Made by a program: the position numbers and the translations under genes. A DNA stretch of 64,000 nt from Dissulfurirhabdus thermomarina (lineage in GTDB: Bacteria > Desulfobacterota > Dissulfuribacteria > Dissulfuribacterales > Dissulfurirhabdaceae): the NCBI RefSeq assembly GCF_012979235.1, contig NZ_JAATWC010000005.1, positions 1 to 64,000 on the forward strand, given 5' to 3'. Below are positions 60,560-64,000 of the stretch, in pieces (the first letter of the stretch is position 1; each line of letters opens with the position of its first letter). The notes below the pieces were generated by a model. The model was given only the letters and a program-made list of their open reading frames with translations. It had not been told where the DNA came from and made no database searches.

Positions 60560-62634
60560 ATGGACGCAGAGCGGATCCGGAACCTGGCCCTGGTTTCCAC
60601 CACCGGCGCCGGGAAGACTTCCCTGGCGGAGGCCATGCTCTTTTCCGCCAAGGCGGTCTCCCGCCTCGGGAGCGTGGACGAGGGCACGGCCACCCTGGAC
60701 TTCGAGGCGGAGGAGACCAAGCGGAAGCTCTCCATCACCACGGCCTTCCATCCGCTCCAGTGGCGGAAGACCACCGTCCAGCTCATGGACACCCCCGGCG
60801 AGGACAACTTCGTCGGCGAGACGAAGGTGGCGCTCCGGGTGGCCGACAGCGTGGTCTTCGTGGTGGATGCGGTGGATCCCGTCAAGCCCCAGACCCTCAA
60901 GGTCTGGTCCATGGTCCGGGAGCGGGGTCTCCCGGCGGTCTTCTTCGTGAACCGGATGGACCGGGAGCGGGCGTCCTTCGACGCCGCGGTGGAGACCTTG
61001 AAGGAGGCCCTGGAACTCCGGCTCGTCCCGGTGGCGGTCCCCATCGGGGCCGCCGAGTCCTTCCGCGGCCTCGTGGACCTCGTCCGGATGAAGGCCTTCC
61101 TGGCCAAGGACGACGGCACGGTGGAGGCGGCGGAGATCCCCGCCGAGATGGCCGAGACCGTCCAGGAACTCCGAGGGAACCTGGTGGAATACGCGGCGGA
61201 GTCCGACGACGGCCTCCTCGAGAAGTTCCTGGAGGGCGAGGACCTCACCCCGGAGGAGATCGTCCAGGGCCTGCGGGCTGGCATCTCGGGCGGGGGCTTC
61301 GTCCCCGTCTGTTGCGGGGCGGCCGTCCGGAACATCGGGGCCTCGACCCTGCTGGACCTGGTGGTGGACTTTCTCCCCTCGCCCGTGGACCGCGGCCCCG
61401 TCACCGGCCGGGACCCGAAGACCGGCGAGGAGGTCACCCGGGAGCCCACGGCGGAGGCCCCCTTCTCCGCCCTGGTCTTCAAGACCATCACGGATCCCTA
61501 CGCCGGGCGCCTGTCGGTGCTCCGGATCTTCTCCGGCACCCTCCGACCCGACGGGAACCTGCTGAACCCCAACTCCGGCGCCACCGAGCGCTACGGCCAG
61601 GTCCTCTCCCTGGAGGGGGCCTCCCAGAAGCCCGTGGAGGCGGCGGGGCCCGGGCAGGTGGTGGCGCTCGCCAAGCTCAAGGAGACGGCCACGGGGCACA
61701 CCCTGTGCGCGCCGGAGGCCCCCATCCGCCTCGAGTTCGTGGAACTTCCCACCCCGGTGCTCTCCTACGCCATAAAACCCAAGAGCCGGGGCGACGAGGA
61801 GAAGATCGCCCAGGCCCTCTCCCGCCTCCAGGAGGAGGACCTCACCCTGAAGGTCCGGCGCAACCCCCAGACCCGGGAACTGATCATCTCCGGCATGGGG
61901 CAGATCCACATCGACACCCTCGTGGAGCGGATGGCCCGCAAGTTCGGGGTCCAGGTGGCCTTGTCCGAGCCTCGGATCCCCTATCTCGAGACCATCTCCA
62001 CCACCAAGAAGGGCGTGATCTACCGCCACAAGAAGCAGACCGGCGGGGCCGGCCAGTTCGCCGAGGTGCACTTCGACATCTCGCCCCTGCCCCGGGGCCG
62101 CGGTTTCGAGTTCGAGGAGGCGCTGGTGGGGATGAACGTTCCCCGGAACTTCGTCCCGGCGGTGGAGAAGGGGCTCCACGAGGCCATGGAGAGCGGCCCC
62201 CTGGCGGGTTACCCCGTGGTGGACGTCAAGGTCCGCTTCTACGACGGCAAGTCCCACGAGGTGGACTCTTCCGAGATGGCCTTCAAGATCGCGGCCATCC
62301 AGTGTTTCAAGAAGGGGGTCCTGGAGGCCAGGCCGAAGCTCCTCGAGCCCATCGTCAAGATGACCATCACCGTACCGGACGACGCCGTGGGCGACATCAT
62401 CGGCGACCTGAACGGCCGCCGCGGCAAGGTCATGGGCATGAAGCCCGGCCACGGGTTCCAGGTGGTGGAGGCCCTGGTGCCCCTGGCCGAGGTCCAGAAG
62501 TACGCCCTCGACCTCAATCGCTCACCGCCGGCCGGGGCACCTTCACCATGGAGCCCGCCCACTACGAGGCGGTGCCGCCCAACCTGGCCGAGAAGATCGT
62601 CGCGGCGGCCAAGGCGGCCAAGGAAGAGGGCTGA
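60560..62634 (+). CDS. EF-G2-like translational GTPase, with an apparent frameshift near the C-terminus
   Basis: EF-G family protein of about 691 aa when the two frames are joined. The G domain is atypical: P-loop STTGAGKTS instead of AHIDAGKTT, DTPGEDNF instead of DTPGHVDF (the catalytic His is lost), and NRMD for NKMD. Domains II-V follow (GGAGQFAEVHFDISPLPRGRGFEFEEALVGMNVPRNFVPAVEKG; IGDLNGRRGKVMGM). These changes mark an EF-G2-type paralogue. At about 62516-62520 the frame shifts: one frame reads ...KYALDL, and the conserved end SLTAGRGTFTMEP...AKEEG continues in the -1 frame. A single missing base explains it. Without the shift the frame runs through into mogA. ATG 60560 has GGGAGGGG upstream. 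Confidence 0.85.
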
Positions 62635-62635
62635 C

Positions 62636-63172
62636 TTGTACCGGGCGGGGGTGCTCACGGTGAGCGACAGCGCCGCCGCAGGTACGGCGGACGACCGCGG
62701 CGGCCCCCTGCTCTGCGGGCTGCTCCGGGAGGCCGGGCTGGAGGTGGCCGAGCACCGGGTCGTCCCCGACGAGGCGCCGGCCATATCTGCCCAGCTCGTG
62801 GACTGGTGCGACCGGCTTCGCCTCGACCTCGTGGTGACCACGGGGGGGACGGGGCTTTCGCCCCGGGACGTCACCCCGGAGGCCACCCGGCCCCTCCTCG
62901 AGCGGGAGATCCCCGGCATCGCCGAGGCCATGCGGGCGGCCGGCCTCCGGGCCACGCCCCGGTCCATGCTCTCCCGGGCGGTGGCCGGCGTCCGGGGCCG
63001 GACGCTGGTGGTGAACCTCCCCGGAAGCCCCGGGGCGATCCGGGACGGGATGGCCGTCCTCGCCCCCGTGCTCGAACACGCCATCGCCAAGATCCAGGGC
63101 GATCCCTCGCCCTGCACCCCCCGAGGGGTCTCCCCCGTGGGGCGGGGGCCGTCGGCCGAGGAAGCGCCGTGA
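62636..63172 (+). CDS. mogA: molybdopterin adenylyltransferase-like (MogA/MoaB family)
   Basis: Molybdenum cofactor biosynthesis, 178 aa. It has LTVSDSAAAGTADDRGGPLL, VVTTGGTGLSPRDVTPEATRPLLEREIPGIAEAMR and VVNLPGSPGAIRDGM, the MogA/MoaB signature. The TTG start at 62636 is two bases after the EF-G-like stop and follows GGAAGAGG. Its stop overlaps the rhomboid start as GTGA. A molybdo- or tungsto-enzyme such as formate dehydrogenase is implied elsewhere, which would fit with SelB. Confidence 0.9.
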   Translation: MYRAGVLTVSDSAAAGTADDRGGPLLCGLLREAGLEVAEHRVVPDEAPAISAQLVDWCDRLRLDLVVTTGGTGLSPRDVTPEATRPLLEREIPGIAEAMRAAGLRATPRSMLSRAVAGVRGRTLVVNLPGSPGAIRDGMAVLAPVLEHAIAKIQGDPSPCTPRGVSPVGRGPSAEEAP

Positions 63173-63909
63173 TCCCCATCCAGGACAGCACCCCGCGGCA
63201 CTGTCCTCCCGTGGCCACCTGGACGCTCATCGGCGTCAACCTCACCATCTTCCTCTTCGAGACCTGGATCCCGGAGCCCCTCCTCCAGCGGCTCTTCTAC
63301 CTCTTCGGCGTGGTCCCGGCCCGGTTCGTGCACCCCGACTGGGCGGCCTGGAACGGGTTCCCGGCGGATTCCCTCTGGCCTTTCGTGACGGCGCTCTTCC
63401 TCCACGGGGGATGGATCCACGTCCTGGCCAACATGTGGACCCTCTGGATCTTCGGCGACAACGTGGAGGACGCCATGGGCCCCTGGCGCTTCCTCGCCTT
63501 CTACCTCGCCTGCGGCATCGCGGCGGACCTCGCCCAGATCGTCGCCAACCCGGAGGCCACCGTCCCCATGGTGGGGGCCTCGGGCGCCATCGCGGGGGTC
63601 ATGGGGGCCTACTACGTCCTCTATCCCAGGGCCCGGATCGTCCTCCTGGTGCCCGTCTTTTTCCTGCCCTTCTTCTTCGAGGTCTCCGCCTTCTTCTACC
63701 TGGCGTTCTGGTTCTTCGAGCAGGTCTTCAGCGGGAGTCTCTCCCTCGGGGCCCGGGCGGTGGGCGGCGTGGCCTGGTGGGCCCACATCGGTGGCTTCCT
63801 CTGCGGGGTCTTCCTGCACCGGCCCTTCCTGGCCGTGAGACGCCGGTGCGGCCCCGGCCGGGATCCCTACCGGCCCCTGGGGTTTTCCCGTTACTCGGAG
63901 CGGTATTGA
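63169..63909 (+). CDS. rhomboid-family intramembrane serine protease
   Basis: Inner-membrane protein of 246 aa with about six to seven helices. Rhomboid features: the conserved HGGWIHVLANMWTLWIFGDNVED, the catalytic Ser in VGASGAIAGVMGAYY (GxSG), and the catalytic His in WWAHIGGFLCG. The GTG start at 63169 overlaps the mogA stop. Substrate unknown. Confidence 0.9.
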   Translation: MIPIQDSTPRHCPPVATWTLIGVNLTIFLFETWIPEPLLQRLFYLFGVVPARFVHPDWAAWNGFPADSLWPFVTALFLHGGWIHVLANMWTLWIFGDNVEDAMGPWRFLAFYLACGIAADLAQIVANPEATVPMVGASGAIAGVMGAYYVLYPRARIVLLVPVFFLPFFFEVSAFFYLAFWFFEQVFSGSLSLGARAVGGVAWWAHIGGFLCGVFLHRPFLAVRRRCGPGRDPYRPLGFSRYSERY

Positions 63910-63966
63910 TGCTTCGCGGTCTGCGGCCCGTGCCCGCCGGCCGGGCGGCCTGAAGGAGGAAGCGAC

Positions 63967-64000
63967 ATGAGCGGCATGGATGTCTTGTTCCTGTTTTTCG
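63967..64000 (+). CDS. start of a further gene, cut by the window edge
   Basis: ATG at 63967 with AAGGAGGAAGCGAC upstream opens a frame reading MSGMDVLFLFF, a short polar start followed by a hydrophobic helix. It suggests a membrane-anchored protein. Too little is present to name it. Confidence 0.6.
   Translation, partial: MSGMDVLFLFF

Noticed and set aside
62510-62525. Programmed -1 frameshift site in the EF-G-like gene
   Set aside because: No X-XXY-YYZ slippery heptamer and no obvious downstream pseudoknot are visible.
60326-63172. One long frame that would encode an EF-G-MogA fusion
   Set aside because: The conserved EF-G C-terminus is intact in the -1 frame and mogA has its own TTG start with a ribosome-binding site, so a single-base frameshift is the simpler explanation.

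Overview
The window is a GC-rich bacterial chromosome segment (estimated by eye at about 70% G+C). Genes are packed on both strands, and many neighbours overlap by 1-17 bases (ATGA, GTGA, TGATG junctions). The gene set suggests an anaerobic or microaerobic Gram-negative of the Desulfobacterota (former Deltaproteobacteria) type. The signs are a seven-haem c-type cytochrome with ResB/CcsA-type maturation genes, a selenocysteine elongation factor (SelB) followed by a fused MetF/MetV-like methylenetetrahydrofolate reductase, a giant acyl-CoA dehydratase activase of the BcrAD/BadFG class, a two-gene SUF system, an MCE/Mla lipid transporter, LpxR, and HPr/enzyme I with no sugar permease in view. The phylum is an inference; no rRNA gene is present.

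Layout. 1-5700: PilZ protein and hypoxanthine phosphoribosyltransferase (minus), a FmdB zinc ribbon with a strong terminator (plus), then a minus-strand operon mlaE-mlaF-mlaD plus an exported protein with ten Trp-Pro motifs. 5870-19805: a plus-strand run of sufC, sufB, nadE, an OB-fold/HD nuclease-like protein, holB, ricT-like, metG, selB, MetF/MetV fusion and a class I aminotransferase. 19992-27088: a good sigma70-type promoter, then a gene chain for a heptahaem cytochrome, ResB, CcsA, a small membrane protein, a B12-dependent radical SAM protein and a LuxE-like acyl-activating enzyme. This is the best candidate here for an undescribed system. 27236-36287: periplasmic alpha-carbonic anhydrase, LpxR, a membrane-HD fusion coupled to the 1486-residue activase, and a glycosyltransferase.

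36551-43270 (minus): tmRNA with its own promoter and terminator, next to smpB; then a pyruvate-kinase C-domain protein, dnaE and guaA. 43433-46499 (minus): ykgJ-like, M24 peptidase, MltB-like transglycosylase, yjbQ. 46812-51378 (plus): two tandem sensor kinases, the second overlapping tail-to-tail with an M48/TPR protease gene. 53248-60015 (mostly minus): porin, tRNA-Arg(TCT), a SLOG-like protein, orphan feoA (plus), and the hpr-ptsI-hemW-hypothetical cluster. 60277-64000: divergent promoters, an EF-G2-like GTPase with a frameshift near its C-terminus, mogA, a rhomboid protease and the start of one more gene.

Functional themes are translation and its rescue (metG, selB, ssrA/smpB, EF-G-like), cofactor and FeS biosynthesis (suf, nadE, mogA, hemW), one-carbon metabolism, envelope lipid handling (Mla, LpxR) and extracytoplasmic electron transfer. 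No CRISPR array, transposase, integrase or prophage gene was seen.
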